A DNA stretch of 64,000 bases, from contig OY821518.1 in the NCBI GenBank assembly GCA_963682025.1, positions 219,386,868-219,450,867 of the forward strand, written 5' to 3'. Under the pieces are notes generated by a model. It saw only the letters and a program-made list of their open reading frames with translations. It searched no databases and had not been told where the DNA came from. The stretch comes from Cordilura impudica. Lineage: Eukaryota > Arthropoda > Insecta > Diptera > Scathophagidae. A program made the position numbers and the translations under genes. Numbering within the stretch: position 1 is the first letter of the stretch; each line of letters begins with the position of its first letter. Positions 23,261 through 35,400 of the stretch are shown piece by piece.

Positions 23261-24941
23261 ACACACAGAAAACGGATTTGTTGTTGCAACCGAATTTGTT
23301 GCCAACCGAATTTTGATAGTCCCGTGTACTATCACATTATTCTGTTGTCATTACTCTACTTATATATAAATTCGATTGTATGAATTATGATATTTAGTTG
23401 ATACAATGGAACACTTAACTTTAATTATTGATTGTCAGAACCATTTTTCGGTTTTTTTTTACTAATACATATGGAATAGAAAAATCAAAAATTATTATTA
23501 TTTATTTTATTATTAACAATTAAATAATTTTACATTGAATTGAATAAAATAATATATTATATGATACACATAAGAGGTATCCTTGGCTCCATTACATGAT
23601 CGGATATAATAAAATGTTGCACTTTCATCATATCCGCACATATTGTCAGATATCATTTCTAAAAGAAGGAATTTAAAAAGTATGTACATATCAAGTATAA
23701 TTTGGAGTATAAACATCAGCACATTTCTTACTCAATCGCATATTCATCTCCTTGTTAATTTCGACTTAGCATCTTGATATAAAGAAAATATTTTCTATTA
23801 TATTTTTTTTGTTTGAAATGTATTTCATGGCGTGGGGTACTAACGGAAAAAACAGTGGTAAGCATCTTGAATACATCAAAGATCTGGTTTGGTCATTGAA
23901 TACATCTTGAAGCTGTGCATATGCCTCGTCTAACACAAACAATTTTATATTATTCGCGCGTAGACATTTCAGATAATAAATATCTGCATACATCTTGGTG
24001 TGCTGATGACAACGGGATAGCCAGCTTCCAGGTTGTGTACGTCATCACAAACATTTGTTCCACTATATAATCGTATTGATTTACTGCAATATTGTAATCG
24101 AACATTAAGCACTTTTACATTAACTCGATAACTGCTGAGTATCTTTACATACCTACCTTCGACGCATTGATAGTGAGCTGTTGTATGACAGGTTTGCTTC
24201 CTATGCTTTCACCAAAGACATCAAGAAAAAACTCATGCCAGGAGGAACAATTACATCTTCGGTTTATAGATTAATGGATATTTCTTGTTCATCCATTTTT
24301 TTAAAAGCATTTTGGCATTTTTCGCATAAAATAAAATAAATTATCAAGATGTATAAATCTTTAAAAATTTTCTCTATTATAATTTATTTTATTTTATTTA
24401 AAAAAATGACAATTAAATCAACAAATTCGGTCTGTCTACACATATTTTTATATTATTTGATATCTAAAACAGAATTTTATTCACACAATTTCCTTTCGGT
24501 TAGAAATGCCAAAAGAGTTTAAAAGTTTAGGTTTCTTTTATTATAACCGAAAAATAATTCAAAATAAAAATATTATATATATGACCCTAACCAATTATAT
24601 GTTACAATATCTGTTTAACAATTTTCGGTTTGAAATAAGCTGTTATAATAGAATTAGTAGTTGCAGTCGCCAATATTTAGGACTGGGACATGCTACTCTC
24701 CTTTTAATAAGGTTGCCTCAAATAAATTTGTTTGGTAATTTGTAAAAAGACTTTCGTTAGTAAACAGAACTAATTATATTGTTGTAAATACCTTCATTCT
24801 TAATGAATTGTATTTATACGATAGATATAGAAGAATATCTACTATATTTTGATACATTAAAGAATCACAATAAAAATTATTATTACCTTAACAAATTTTG
24901 CTAGTGGTAACCTAACTCCAACCAATCTTTTTTCTGTGTGT
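23261..24941. mobile_element. TIR-bounded element carrying host-like sequence
   Basis: Left end ACACACAGAAAACGGATTTG and right end ATCTTTTTTCTGTGTGT form an imperfect inverted repeat (ACACACAGAAAA..GATT.GTTG). Both sides continue in the same degenerate repeat, which supports a single insertion. I see no clear target duplication and no transposase. Inside lie an eIF4A-like fragment (minus strand) and an unassigned plus-strand open stretch (about 24143-24339, RRIDSELLYDRFASYAFTKD). Confidence 0.5.
23820..24110 (-). pseudogene. eIF4A-like DEAD-box helicase fragment
   Basis: eIF4A unwinds mRNA 5' leaders for translation initiation. The minus-strand frame reads SGTNVCDDVHNLEAGYPVV, then STPR, then NNIKLFVLDEAYAQLQDVF, and after a one-base shift QIFDVFKML. 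These match in order the eIF4A blocks GTNVR..., GTPGR, IKLFVLDEADEML and DQI(Y/F)DVFKML. The DEAD box is altered to DEAY, the GTPGR motif is degraded to STPR, and the frame is broken, so it is a decayed fragment. No poly-A tract or intron boundary is evident. It lies inside the 23261-24941 element, which may have captured it. Another eIF4A-type DEAD-box gene could be the source. Confidence 0.65.
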
Positions 24942-24944
24942 AAT

Positions 24945-25125
24945 TGCGATTAAAATTTAGTTTAAAACTGAGCTTATCTATTAATTTTGTTTTATTAAAC
25001 CAGCTTAATTTGAAAATTAATTAGGTATTAAACTACGACTAAAGGTTCATTTCAACCCAAAGTTAATTCGAAATAACGTTTTGTGGTAACCTACGATTAA
25101 AAGTTTGTTTAGAACTCAGACAGAC
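24945..25125. repeat. Degenerate TTAAACTACGACTAAAG array, second block
   Basis: Same units as 19790-20560, resuming directly after the right end of the TIR-bounded element. Confidence 0.6.
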
Positions 25126-25181
25126 AAATTGTAGATATGGACTTAAAATATAATCGACGGAAACAAAAACCTCCGAATTAA

Positions 25182-26397
25182 CCCACTAACGCCTAACATC
25201 CGAATCCGTTGTCCGATTTCGTCAAAATTGCATACAGTTAGTATCTAGGGCATTCAAATCGACGTTATATATTCTTTTTAATCTGTAGGTATTTTTAATA
25301 TCTTGAAATCGGTAGCAATAAACATATTTATAGAATGTTTTATCTTTATCTATTTTGATCTGTAATATTTGAATTAGTGGCATGATCACAAGAAAATGTT
25401 TCTGGCTGTGTTACTTCAATTTCGGAAATAAAAATATAATTTTCCAAACATGATATCGTACCTTTCAAATCAAGCATAGTTACGATAGTAAAAATCTGGA
25501 CGGAAATGATAATTTTGCCAAAATTTCTCCATTTAGCGATACCTTAAATATTTTTTTTTCGTAATTTGATGGATTTGCTCACAACCTTTTGGTGAATGGA
25601 CAAATGATTGCATGCTATGGTCATCAGTCTTTAAAAATAATGTTTATAAGAGGCAAACAACAAGATATACTTAAAAATAGTGGGCACTAATTTCAGTGAC
25701 AGGATATTGTTTTTCATTGCATATTCTGGTGCTTCTGCCAACAATAATGCCGATTGCAGTCTTGGAGCAAATGCTGGGTTACGATTCCTGGAGAATTTAT
25801 TAGACCCAAATCAACACAATGTAACATTTTAGAACTATTTAACTAGCCATAAATTGTTGTGCGAATTGACTTAAAAAGGATATTTCGCAACTGATACCAT
25901 TCGCTATAATAGCACCAATAATTCTTTATTTGATTGTCTGAAATTGATGAAAAGGAAGGCTCGAATTTCATTAGATTTTTGTTTGAATAGAAACAGTACC
26001 AAAATCAATGCTGGAATGCTAAATTGGTGAATTTATTTAATGTAACTATATTTTTCCAATACAGTAGTTAGTAGTAGTGTTTTAGGTGGTCACTGTGATG
26101 ACCAATTTCTGCGCTGTCGAGCTAATGGGCTGAGCATCGATGGAGCACCCGAATCTTAGAAATTCGCGGAAAAATGGTACTGACCGCTAGTTACTAATGA
26201 TGTGAATGCTGCTATGGTAAATGCTTGGCCCTGTGATTATAAAGGAGTTATCAAGGAAGCACTAATGGTGGCAAAGCGGAAGGATGAGTTTTATTATATG
26301 GTTGCAAATATGGGTCAATGCGGCTACTGTACCAAATTTATGTCCAAAGGATTGTTTGCACAGTTGAATGTTGGCACTCCAAAAAAAAAAAAAAATT
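25182..26397 (+). mobile_element. Decayed piggyBac-like transposon
   Basis: TTAA at 25178-25181 is followed by CCCACTAACGCCTAACATCC, a typical piggyBac-type terminus. A piggyBac transposase pseudogene follows at 25592-26397. I did not find the matching right terminus; an A-run at about 26383-26396 follows the coding remnant. Confidence 0.7.
25592..26397 (+). pseudogene. piggyBac-like transposase pseudogene
   Basis: Fragments in several frames follow the usual piggyBac order: QMIACYGHQSLKIMFIRGK, then AYSGASANNNADCSLGANAG, LRFLENLLDPN, TSHKLLCELT, KGYFATDTIRYNSTNNSLFD, CLKLMKRKAR, GGHCDDQFLR, KWY*PLVTNDVNAAMVNAW, and a Cys-rich end with QCGYCTKFMSKG. The N-terminal half including the first catalytic Asp region is not recognisable. 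Several stops and shifts make it inactive. The longest clean frame (26202-26399) is only the C-terminal piece. Confidence 0.8.
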
Positions 26398-26400
26398 AAT

Positions 26401-27444
26401 AAAAATTACAAGATTAAAGAATTTATATTATAATAAATATCTTATATCAATACAAATAAAATAAAATAAATTTTTTTATGATATTGATAATTTTATTTTA
26501 TTTGCAAGTTTATTAATTTATTTTATTACAAAACCTTAAAATTTTACTTAAATTACAATCAGTTGTACGGTGTGTACATTTTAATTCCCGAGAGGTAAGT
26601 TTGTGAAAAATATGTTATGCTTCTTCTAATATCCCTCACTCTTGGCGCTAATTTTATTATTTTTTCTTTTGTTTTGCGCCTTTTTCATTCTCTTTATTAA
26701 TCTGTAGAACGAAATGTTGTAATTCGACTCGCAGTTATTGCTGTCGCAACTAGATTATAACAGTTACCGGAACCGTTTTATGAAAAATCGTTACAGTAAT
26801 AAAAAAAATTACAAAAACACATTTTTACTTGAAATTAATCTAAATAGGTAATAATAATAAAAGGACATTTATGCCTAAATGCATATTTAAATACCCACGC
26901 CATAAAATTCAACCTTTACCCCAGAGAAATGAACTTATCCATGTTGTCCTTTTGTATATAACTAGAATAGATGTTAAGCTATGAGGCACCAAAATAGTTT
27001 TCGGGAAGTCCCGGGTCAATTTAAGTCAAAACTTGATTACTTTCATAAATGGCTGACTTCTAACCCATTAATTTTTACCCAAGTCATGGTCGGGTGTGAC
27101 ACTTATAATCTTTTTACTAGTTTTGTCTTTCATCTATCAATTATTGAAGGATGATTTGAAATATCATCGCCTGGCTCTAGGTAGACTTTTTCTGAGATAA
27201 CTTTATTTCTGGCTTTGTGGCTACTCATTCGAAGTTAACCGGGTTATCTGTATACATATTAAGAACCAGTATGTTAAACTACATATCAAGTGCAGATTCC
27301 TCGACTTTGAATGACGTTTAATTATATTAAGAAATTTAGTACCATTACAGGAATTAATGTTCATAGTTAAATAGTTTGCGATTTAATACGTAGCACTCCC
27401 CCTTTCTGTTCAGATATGTATATATTTTAGGTTTAGAGGTTAGA
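26401..27444. other. No recognisable feature
   Basis: AT-rich; no credible frame or repeat family recognised. Confidence 0.4.
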
Positions 27445-28195
27445 ACTGGCTGTTAATCCAAGGATAAGCATACTTAGACTCTGGGGTCCGTTGTGATACC
27501 ACGGAACAAATGGGTGTTCCCCTCAGTCTCGATCGTAGAACTAGTTTGAGCTCCTGATGGAGCCCCTGGGATGTGAAATTCCACATTTGAGAGGTCAGAG
27601 AGATCGTGGAGAAAAGACGATCCCAATGTCCGAGGTCTTGTTAAGGAGAGCGCCGGACAATAGCAAAGGAAATGTTCTAGACTCTCCACCTCTTCCACAT
27701 CCATGCAGCTACGACAGAATTCATTTAACGAGGCCTTGAGGCGTTCAGCGTGTCTCGCTGTGAGGCAATACCTCCGCCTGATATACGCTGCAGTGGTGTG
27801 GAAACCTTCTATACCGATTTAGTATAAGCTCACCGGAATAGACTTCGAAACCAACTTGACCGCATAATTTCGATCCATCCATGTAGAAGTTTATGGAACG
27901 CCTGCTACCTGTAGTCCTCCTAGACAAAGATTCCCTGGTTTGAATTATAGTGTTGTAGTGTCGTTCAAATACGCTCCTTGGAGTGTTGTAATCCACGTTC
28001 AATGATAAGTGCCACTCATTCAGGATCACTCCGTGGCCGTAATTATTGAGCCGCCATTTTAGTGTTCTCCTTAGTCGAATGGCCGATGTGGCCGCTGACT
28101 GCTTCCCTAATATGTACAATGGTATTAGGTGCAAGATGGTGTTCAAAGTGTAGTACGAAGGGCGCCAGTGTATTTTACTAACACAAAACACAAAA
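27445..28195 (-). pseudogene. Non-LTR retrotransposon ORF2 3' remnant (RNase H + Cys motif)
   Basis: On the minus strand, 28191-27745 reads the end of the reverse-transcriptase region (SKIHWRPSYYTLNTIL) and then an RNase H start (INFYMDGSKLCGQVGF, with the first catalytic Asp, and CSVYQAEV with the Glu). The rest of RNase H is deleted. A second frame (27740-27474) carries EFCRSCMDVEEVESLEHFL then CYCPAL, the C-terminal CCHC-type motif of such ORF2 proteins. RNase H plus this motif fits the I/LOA/R1-type groups, which I cannot separate here. Only a 5'-truncated fragment is present. Confidence 0.8.
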
Positions 28196-28327
28196 ATGAT
28201 GACTCAATAAACTTCCCTAAAAATGTTAAGAAGCCAAAGTGCGTCATATACACTTCCGTTAAGAGACTTTAAGTTATGTATTCAGTTTTAAAAATAATAA
28301 TAAATTCTCATAAAAGTATATAAAAAG

Positions 28328-29130
28328 AAGTAAGAAAATTATAGTCGGTTTTGACCGACTATATGTTACCCTATATCATGGTTTAGAGGCCCTAACTGTT
28401 CGGTCCAACTAATTGGATGTAGAAAATAAGCATAAACCAAATTTGATTGGCATTATTATTAATTTTTTTGGCTGCAGATATGAAAAAGTTCATATCGGGT
28501 GCTATATTTATATGGGGACTAGGTCGAAAAATGGACCGATCGAGACCATATTTGGTAAAGTCACTTATATATTGAAAAAATAAATACAAACCAAAGTTCA
28601 GAAAAATTTGTGCAATATTTTGGATTTTTCATAGATTTAAGGGAAGATCGGGAAGCAGCTTTATATGGGGGCTATGACTAAGAATTGTCCAATAGGGATT
28701 AGTTTTGGACTACTGATTAATGGATAGAATAAACACATACAAACCCAATTTGACTGAGATCTATATTATAATTTGGATCTTATGGCAATTTATGTCGATT
28801 TCATAGGTGTCATTTGTATGGGGACTAGGTTTGAACACGGACCGAATTTCACCAATTTCAGCAGCGTTTATCCGAGGGCCGGTAGAAGCTTATATACTAA
28901 ATTTGATAAAATATTTTCATATTTGCGACCTGCAGTTTGATTACAAGGTTTACATGGACACACAGACGGACGGACGGACGGATGGACGGCCGGACATCGA
29001 TAAATCGACTCAAAAAGTGATTCTGAGTCGATCGGTATAATAAATGCTGGGTCCAAGATAAATATTTTTGGTAGTTACAAACAGCAGCATAAAGCCATTA
29101 TACCCAAACCACATAGTGGTATAGGGTATA
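28328..29130 (-). mobile_element. HINE-A element, full length, minus strand
   Basis: Reading the plus strand, it starts AAGTAAGAAAATTATAGTCGG (3' hairpin end) and ends CCACATAGTGGTATAGGGTATA (5' end). A (GACG)n microsatellite lies near 28967-28990. It is more diverged than the 34598 copy; the 3' palindrome has a mismatch. Confidence 0.85.
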
Positions 29131-29939
29131 ATTATTTTAATGGGATTTTACTGATTTTCACCTAAAAAAAATTAAGTTGGTTCCTAGCAGCATTTTGGAT
29201 ACTTCAGTGTTATATATAACATTGCTTATTGGGTTTTTTATTTCAATAGAGAAATAATACAAAATTTGTTATTTTTTTCATCATGCATCCTTTCACTTTC
29301 GTTTCGTTGATGGTATTGTTTATGCGTTATCCCTTTTTAAACATTATATTGTTGTCCTCTGCTGATGTTGTTGTTAAATTTGAAGTCACAGTTAAGTAAT
29401 ATTTTATTGAGTGTATCAATATGTTTTCTGTTTACTGTGGCGACAGAGTGTGTGTTAGGATGTCTGCCGATATGATGACGAGTGTGTGCCTGTGCTGTGT
29501 AAATATTTGCACAATTTGCTGTGTGGCTAGTGTGTGTGTTTATTGAGTATGACTCATTGTGTCATGAACAGTGAGCAAAATTTTTATGGTCCATAACGCA
29601 CACCTTTTAATATTTACATTTTGCTTTGTATGCTTGTATCTCTGCGCACGATATTGTGTTGGTAAATTCATGGTTTTTCTATTATTCTGGCCTGTTTGTT
29701 TGTTTTTGCTTGTGGCTTTTATTGTCAAATTTTATTTTTGCATTAGAAATAAAAAATAAACATTTTTAATGAAAAAAAAGAGTAGAATAAAAAACCAGAG
29801 ATTAAAAGAAATACAATAATCGTATATAAGATCAACTATAATCAAAATAAAAATTAGAATAGATTCACCCGGGACCGTAACACCTATTTTGTTATAAGTC
29901 AGAAAAATTTTATATAAAATACGAGAAAATGCCCACGAA
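29131..29939. other. No recognisable feature
   Basis: TG-rich and AT-rich DNA. Overlapping frames at 29540-29759 on both strands are mutual shadows. Confidence 0.4.
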
Positions 29940-30051
29940 GCTCAATCTTTGTGGGGTTACGTCCCCCTTTTTTTTGTTTGTGTTGTATTGTATTTCTGCT
30001 GGAAAAAAAATCATGTGAGTCCGATCACAGGGGAGATGTGTAAGCATCTGG
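29940..30051 (+). mobile_element. Helitron 3'-end fragment
   Basis: The end GTGAGTCCGATCACAGGG...GTAAGCATCTGG|T matches the 3' ends at 16498 and 17676, with CTGG as the CTRR terminus. The CACA...TGTG stem is retained. No 5' end is seen. Confidence 0.6.
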
Positions 30052-30231
30052 TAATAAATAAAATGCAGAAAACAGCGACAAAAAGGTTATTTCATATAAT
30101 AATTTTTTCACCAAACAATCATAAGTCATACCGATTTGTCTTAATGGTCACATCTTACTCGTAAGATGTGACTCTCTCATGTACGCTGTTCTTGTGTTTG
30201 TATTGTGAAATAGAAATTTACCCCCCTACGC

Positions 30232-30820
30232 GTATAGATGTTTACACATCAAAAATATATAATAATCTAACCAATATAAACTAAGTTTTTATTAAAACTC
30301 TTTATTTGCTTTCGCATATAAGTTTTGAATCTCTCCGTGACTATGTGTGACTTTTAAAAGTAATCTTTGGTCACAACAAGTCTATGTACAAAGTTACAGA
30401 TCGATCGGGTGAGGGGAAATGGGGTTAAAATAATTCCGTGGCTGTGCGTGACTATGCATGACTGTGTGTGACTATCCTAAAATTAATCTTTGGCCACAAC
30501 AAGTCTATGGACATTGTTTCAGATCGATTGGATGAAGGGTAGTGTAGTTTTAATCTCTCCGTGACTGTGCGTGACTATGCGTGACTGTGCGTGACTATGT
30601 CAAAGTAAATCTTTTTTCACAGCAAGTCTCTCGACCAAGTTTCAGATCAATCGGATGAGGGGAAAAGACATTTAGATCACTCCGTGACTGTGTGTGACTG
30701 TGCGTGACTACCCCAAAACTAATCTGTAGTCACAACAAGACTATGGGCCAAATTTCAATTCGATAAGGGGGAATAGGGTTGACCCACGACAGACAGACAG
30801 ACAGACAGAGAGTATGAGTT
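30232..30820 (-). repeat. Four ~105-125-bp tandem units plus (GACA)n, possibly inside a minus-strand Helitron
   Basis: Starts near 30332, 30437, 30553 and 30677 each begin with (T)CTCCGTGACTGTGCGTGAC and include CACAACAAGTCTATG and CAGATCGAT(C/T)GG. Each unit contains a nested GTGACT(A/G)TGCGTGAC microrepeat. A (GACA)n run lies at 30787-30808. The left border TATAGATGTTTACACATC is the reverse complement of a Helitron 3' end like that at 17676. This suggests a rolling-circle element in minus orientation, but its 5' end was not found. Confidence 0.55.
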
Positions 30821-31094
30821 GTGAGACAGAGAGTAAGACAGTATGAAACAGAGAGTAAGAGTTTAAAAATAACTTGATCGTAATGAAATAATAAGGAAAA
30901 AAATAACTTTTATTTCTGTTCGGAAACATAAAAACCAAAATTATAAAAACTAACCCATAAAAACCGAGTTTTTACTTTACTCCCTTTCTTTGCAAATTAA
31001 TTTTACCATCATGTAAATAAATAATTGATTGGGTGAAAATAAAGCATGTCTAGAAAAATTTCTATGTCAATAATCAAACACCTTTTTTACATAA

Positions 31095-31240
31095 AAATAT
31101 ATTAGATCATTTTTATCGTCGCCGCGAGTCTGCCGGCAGTTTTAGCTGGATTTTATCACCGGAAAAGGGTTAAAAATCTATCTAAAATTTTTCGGCAAGC
31201 AGATACTATGAGCTAATATAAAGGCAGTAGAAAGCAAAGC
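31095..31240 (+). mobile_element. HINE-B internal fragment
   Basis: AGATCATTTTTATCGTCGCC through CAAGCAGATACTATGAGCTAATATAAAG matches 48180-48315 and 49800-49930, the 3' part of the HINE-B leader region. Neither terminus is present. Confidence 0.6.
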
Positions 31241-32048
31241 GTTTTCTGAGTGAACCATATTGAATACTTCAATAGGTTTGTCGACATTTACTTCGCTTTA
31301 CCTTTTTGTTGAAGAATTACAAATCAAGTGTGTTTTCAGTCCCTGGATCCAACTTAATGTTTCCAGTTGATTTTTTCTAAGACAAATCGTCAAATTGTCC
31401 TAATTCAGAGAGGTTAACGTATTTTGAAATTCAATGCTAATTCTCAAGCCTTAATTGATGGTTTGTTCTTTTACTAAAAAAAGTTACTGCAGTTCTCAAA
31501 TGCAACGGTGACTTTTGTTATTAAATAATAAAATATATTTAATATACCAAATCCTTTTCCGACACAATACGCCGATGCCAAAAGTTTTAAAAATCCGTGA
31601 CAATGTTCAATTTTGCAATTTGCAATGGTCTACGAGGTTTTTGCTGGCTAGAAGCTTCGGAAACCTGCTTCTAACGTTCGGCGATGACCAGTCTTTGAAT
31701 CTTTATTTAAATTTAAATCACTTAAAATAGTTTTTGATGATTTAAATGATATTTTTGCACAATTTGTACAATGTGACGGTCTGTCCTTTCATCTGTCTTC
31801 CGTGGTGCTCCTTCCAAATGCAATGTTTTTACAGATTTTGTTTTTTTATATTTTTTTTATAAGCCGGGATATTATAGATTTATTAATATTATGCTTTTTA
31901 GATAGTTCTATTTGACTCTACCCATCCCAAAAATCCCTATTTATTTTATTTTTTAAGTTTTCGGAGTATTTGTCAAAAGTCGCGACGATTTGATTTAAAT
32001 ATGATCAACTTCACAACGCACCTAGCTGTCAACTAAAATTAAATTAAA
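31241..32048. other. No recognisable feature
   Basis: AT-rich; the frame at 31515-31730 has no recognised domain. Confidence 0.35.
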
Positions 32049-32052
32049 TAAA

Positions 32053-32869
32053 CCCTTTCACACCAAACCTAAACTGCTGGAATATTTTTTTTTTTTTGTG
32101 GATACGTACTTAACGACCCAACATTTGTAAACAAAAGTGTCGTCAAAAATATTTTTTTAAAATTCATTCAAGGAAAAATCCATGGGCCATATACATATAC
32201 ATACGTATATCCTATTGGTCGTCAACGGTCAAAATTAGCAACTAATTTACTCCGCTCAAAGTAAGTCAGTGATTTGTGTTTTTATTTTTTACATAAATAA
32301 CTATAGCTTTGGTTTTGTGTTTGTTGTAAATTTTTAAATATAGATCACAGAGAACCGATTACTACTTTTTCAGTTTGTACTAAAATGGAAAGGCAAATCG
32401 TTCCTTTTGTAAAAAAAACCTGTTTTTTCACAAAAAACTGTAATTGCTTCGAATATTACCATACATAATCGATTTTATATTTTTAAGATATTTAAAATTA
32501 ATCTTTTTCTAAGACTTTTTATTTATACTTTAATTAATTGATGATTTATTGTTATGAATTTTTTCAAGTTAATAAAAATATAAAACTATAAAACATATTT
32601 TTTACCCGTACTGAATTTTGCTGAATAATAAACCGATTCCAAATACTTTGGAATTAATGACATCCAAATATCATTTAAAAAAAACCCAATTTTCAGATAT
32701 TGGGTTCACCGTCTTAGGTCCTGAGAATACACGTGCCCATTTGGTATGGTCTGAAAGCTAAAACTATCCCCTGTCGACTCTAGTCAACTTTAAAAAAATC
32801 GGTTCGAAAATATGGAAAATAAAAGAAAAATAAAAATGTGACACATATGTCCCATTGGTCGTGAAAGGA
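32053..32869. mobile_element. piggyBac-type MITE candidate (817 bp)
   Basis: The left end is CCCTTTCACACCAAAC, preceded by TAAA, a likely decayed TTAA. The right end is GGTCGTGAAAGGA, followed by TTAA. Reverse-complemented, the right end reads TCCTTTCACGACC, so the two ends form an inverted repeat of the piggyBac type (TTAA-CCYTTTCACG). A subterminal CCTATTGGTCGT is repeated at both sides. There is no transposase. Confidence 0.5.
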
Positions 32870-32873
32870 TTAA

Positions 32874-33629
32874 AAGAGAATGCAAAAATAAGCCGTTAAA
32901 CTTGAAAGTAGAGACAATGCAATTTGTTCTTCTTTAAAGTAGCTTTAGTTTTGGCCAACTGAATTAGTGTCATTTTGAGATTGTTTGCAAAAAAATATAA
33001 CGGTTCATTTAGTTTACAATTTTAGTTTTGTCTTTTTATTTGTAATGTTAAATTTGTTCCGACCAACACTGTATATAAATTAAAACTATAGTAATATAAC
33101 AACTTTACTAATCCAGAGCAGATAATGTTTTTTATTGAACAACCAGCTGAATCAACTGCCTTACCGTCATTACCTATTCATTTTTCCTAAGACTTTTTGT
33201 TTGTGTTAAAATATTTGCAAATAACTATTATGAAATCGCTTTATTAGCCTAACCCTTGCTAAAATATAAAACTGACCTACATTAACCTGAACATTAATGA
33301 CCGTACTTAAAAACACTTAGTCTTTCTCTTCAGTTCCTCTTAATTTTGTATATAACAAAAACAAAAGTATTCTTGTGAACGAGTGTTTTAAGAGAACTGA
33401 ACCTTAAACGAAAAAAGGATGATGGCAACACAAAATCAACATTAGACAGAAAGTCAAACAAGACAGTAACTATTATTCCATTAAAAGACAAATAAAAAAT
33501 AAAACAAGCAAAAGCTTTGCATACCATAAATTCCCACCATTCAAACCAACAAAATTTAAAAAAATTATGTGCCTTAAATTCGGATGACTTTAATCTTTAT
33601 GCAATAGCATATACTTACTTATATAAATA
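32874..33629. other. No recognisable feature
   Basis: AT-rich; the antisense frame at 33330-33527 is unsupported. Confidence 0.4.
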
Positions 33630-34189
33630 CTAGCTATTTTTAACCGGTCTTGCCCGGGATCCAGAGGCCATTGACATGAAAAATGGTTCACTATGCTTAC
33701 CAGACGCTGAGTACTTAGTGCCCAATGAACAAATTCCTAAAAAAACTTAAGTTTCTCCCCAAAAATTTGCATGGGAATGGCGAATTTGTTCGTGATGCAA
33801 AAATTCCCCAATGCCTACGTTTTTGGGGAGTAAATTCTTTTTTTATTTCAATTTAAAATTTTTTGATTTTTTAAATCAGAAGTTTTTTTTAAGACGCTAC
33901 TGCAAAAATACATCAAAAATAAGCTGCGAAAACGCTCCACGTTTTTTGTTTTTTTGAACTTTATTTATTTTGTAAACATCAAATATAATTGAATCGGTTG
34001 CAAATTAAAGGAATCAGAAGTTTTAAAAATTGAATTAATTCATTCAACAAATGCTCACCATTGAGCAGAGACGTCAAATTTATAGAAGTTTCAAAAATGG
34101 AAAATGAATGCGACGTATAAAATTGTGCCGCAAGGTTGCTTTAAGCAACTGCTTATAGTATATGTTTGGCCTATTTTGATTTTCACTGA

Positions 34190-34480
34190 GCTGTGTTCCG
34201 CGCGCGAGTCGCGTCCGCGTCTGCGCGTTTGGCAGCCACACCTGTGCTGCTGTGTAGTTGTTGTCAATTTATTGTAATTGCCAAATTATATTTTTCAGAT
34301 CATTCCGATATTTTAGCTAAGCTCTGTGAGCGCGTCGCGTCCGAGTCCGCGACCGCGACAGTCGTTTAATGAGTTTCAGATTCCTGGATTCAGCTTATCT
34401 TAGCCGCTGGATTTCTAGACGCAGTTGAGTAGATCCAGGCATTTCCGCTTCTCTTAACAAAGCTTGCTGAGCTGCGTTCC
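34190..34480. repeat. GC-rich island inside Helitron
   Basis: GCGCGCGAGTCGCGTCCGCG and GAGCGCGTCGCGTCCGAGTC stand out from AT-rich surroundings. Each follows an AGCT(C/G)(A/T)G-type motif. The same block occurs inverted at 57930-58250 and 60120-60260 in the related Helitrons. Confidence 0.7.
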
Positions 34481-34597
34481 GCGACTGCGTCGAAATGATG
34501 CTATTGAAAAGAATACAGATTTAAAACGCGTATATTGCAAATATTGAGATCAGTATGCAAATTTTCACTTAAAAAAATATACAAAATTCATTAAATA

Positions 34598-35400
34598 ACA
34601 AGTAAGAAAATTATAGTCGGTCTAGACCGACTATAGATACCCTATACCATGCGTTTAGAGACCCTATCTCTCAGGCCCAACTAACTGGATATAGAAAATA
34701 AGCATAAACCAAATTTGAGTGGGATTTTTATTAATTTTTTTGGCTACAGATATGAAAGAGTTCATATCGGATGCTATATCTATATGGGGACTAGGCCCCA
34801 AAATGGACCGATCCTGACCATGTTTGGTAAAGTCTCTTGTATTTTGCAAAAATATATACAAACAAAATTTGAGAAGAATCAGTGCAATATTTTTCTTTTT
34901 TGATAGATTTAAGTGAAGATCGGGAAGCAGCTCTATATGGGGCCTATGACTGTGAGTTGTCCAATTGGGATCATTTTTGGAGTACTGATTAATGGATGTA
35001 ATAAATACATGCAAACCCAATTTGACTAAGATTTATATGATAATTTGGATCTTATGGCAATTTATGTTGATTTCATAGGGGTCATTTGTATGGGGGCTAG
35101 GTCTGAATGACCGATTCTCACCAATGTCAATAGCGTTCATCCTATGGCCGATAGAGGCTTTCACACCAAATTTCATCGAAATATATTCATATTTGCGACC
35201 TGCAGTTTGATTACAAGCTTTACATGGACACACAGACGGACGGACGGACGGACGGACGGACGGACATCGTTAAATCGAATCAGATAGTGATTCTGATTCG
35301 ATCGGTAGAATTAAAGATGGGTCTAGCTCAAATATTTTTGGTAGTTACAAACAGCAACACAAAGTCATTATACCCAAACCACTTAGTGGTATAGGGTATA
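34598..35400 (-). mobile_element. HINE-A element, full length, minus strand, nested in Helitron
   Basis: It spans ACAAGTAAGAAAATTATAG to GGTATAGGGTATA. The related Helitron at 58788-60793 has the uninterrupted site (CATATTTTTATTTAATG, about 60087-60103), which fixes the boundaries and shows insertion within a run of T. A (GACG)n run lies at 35236-35264. Confidence 0.9.

Noticed and set aside
22934..23383. 149-codon plus-strand frame
   Set aside because: No domain, Ile/Phe/Lys-rich, and it runs into the end of a TIR-bounded element.
24143..24339. Open stretch RRIDSELLYDRFASYAFTKD
   Set aside because: Not recognised; no start codon in place, so it is only mentioned within the surrounding element.
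29571..29759. Complementary frames on both strands
   Set aside because: Mutual shadows in simple sequence with no domain.
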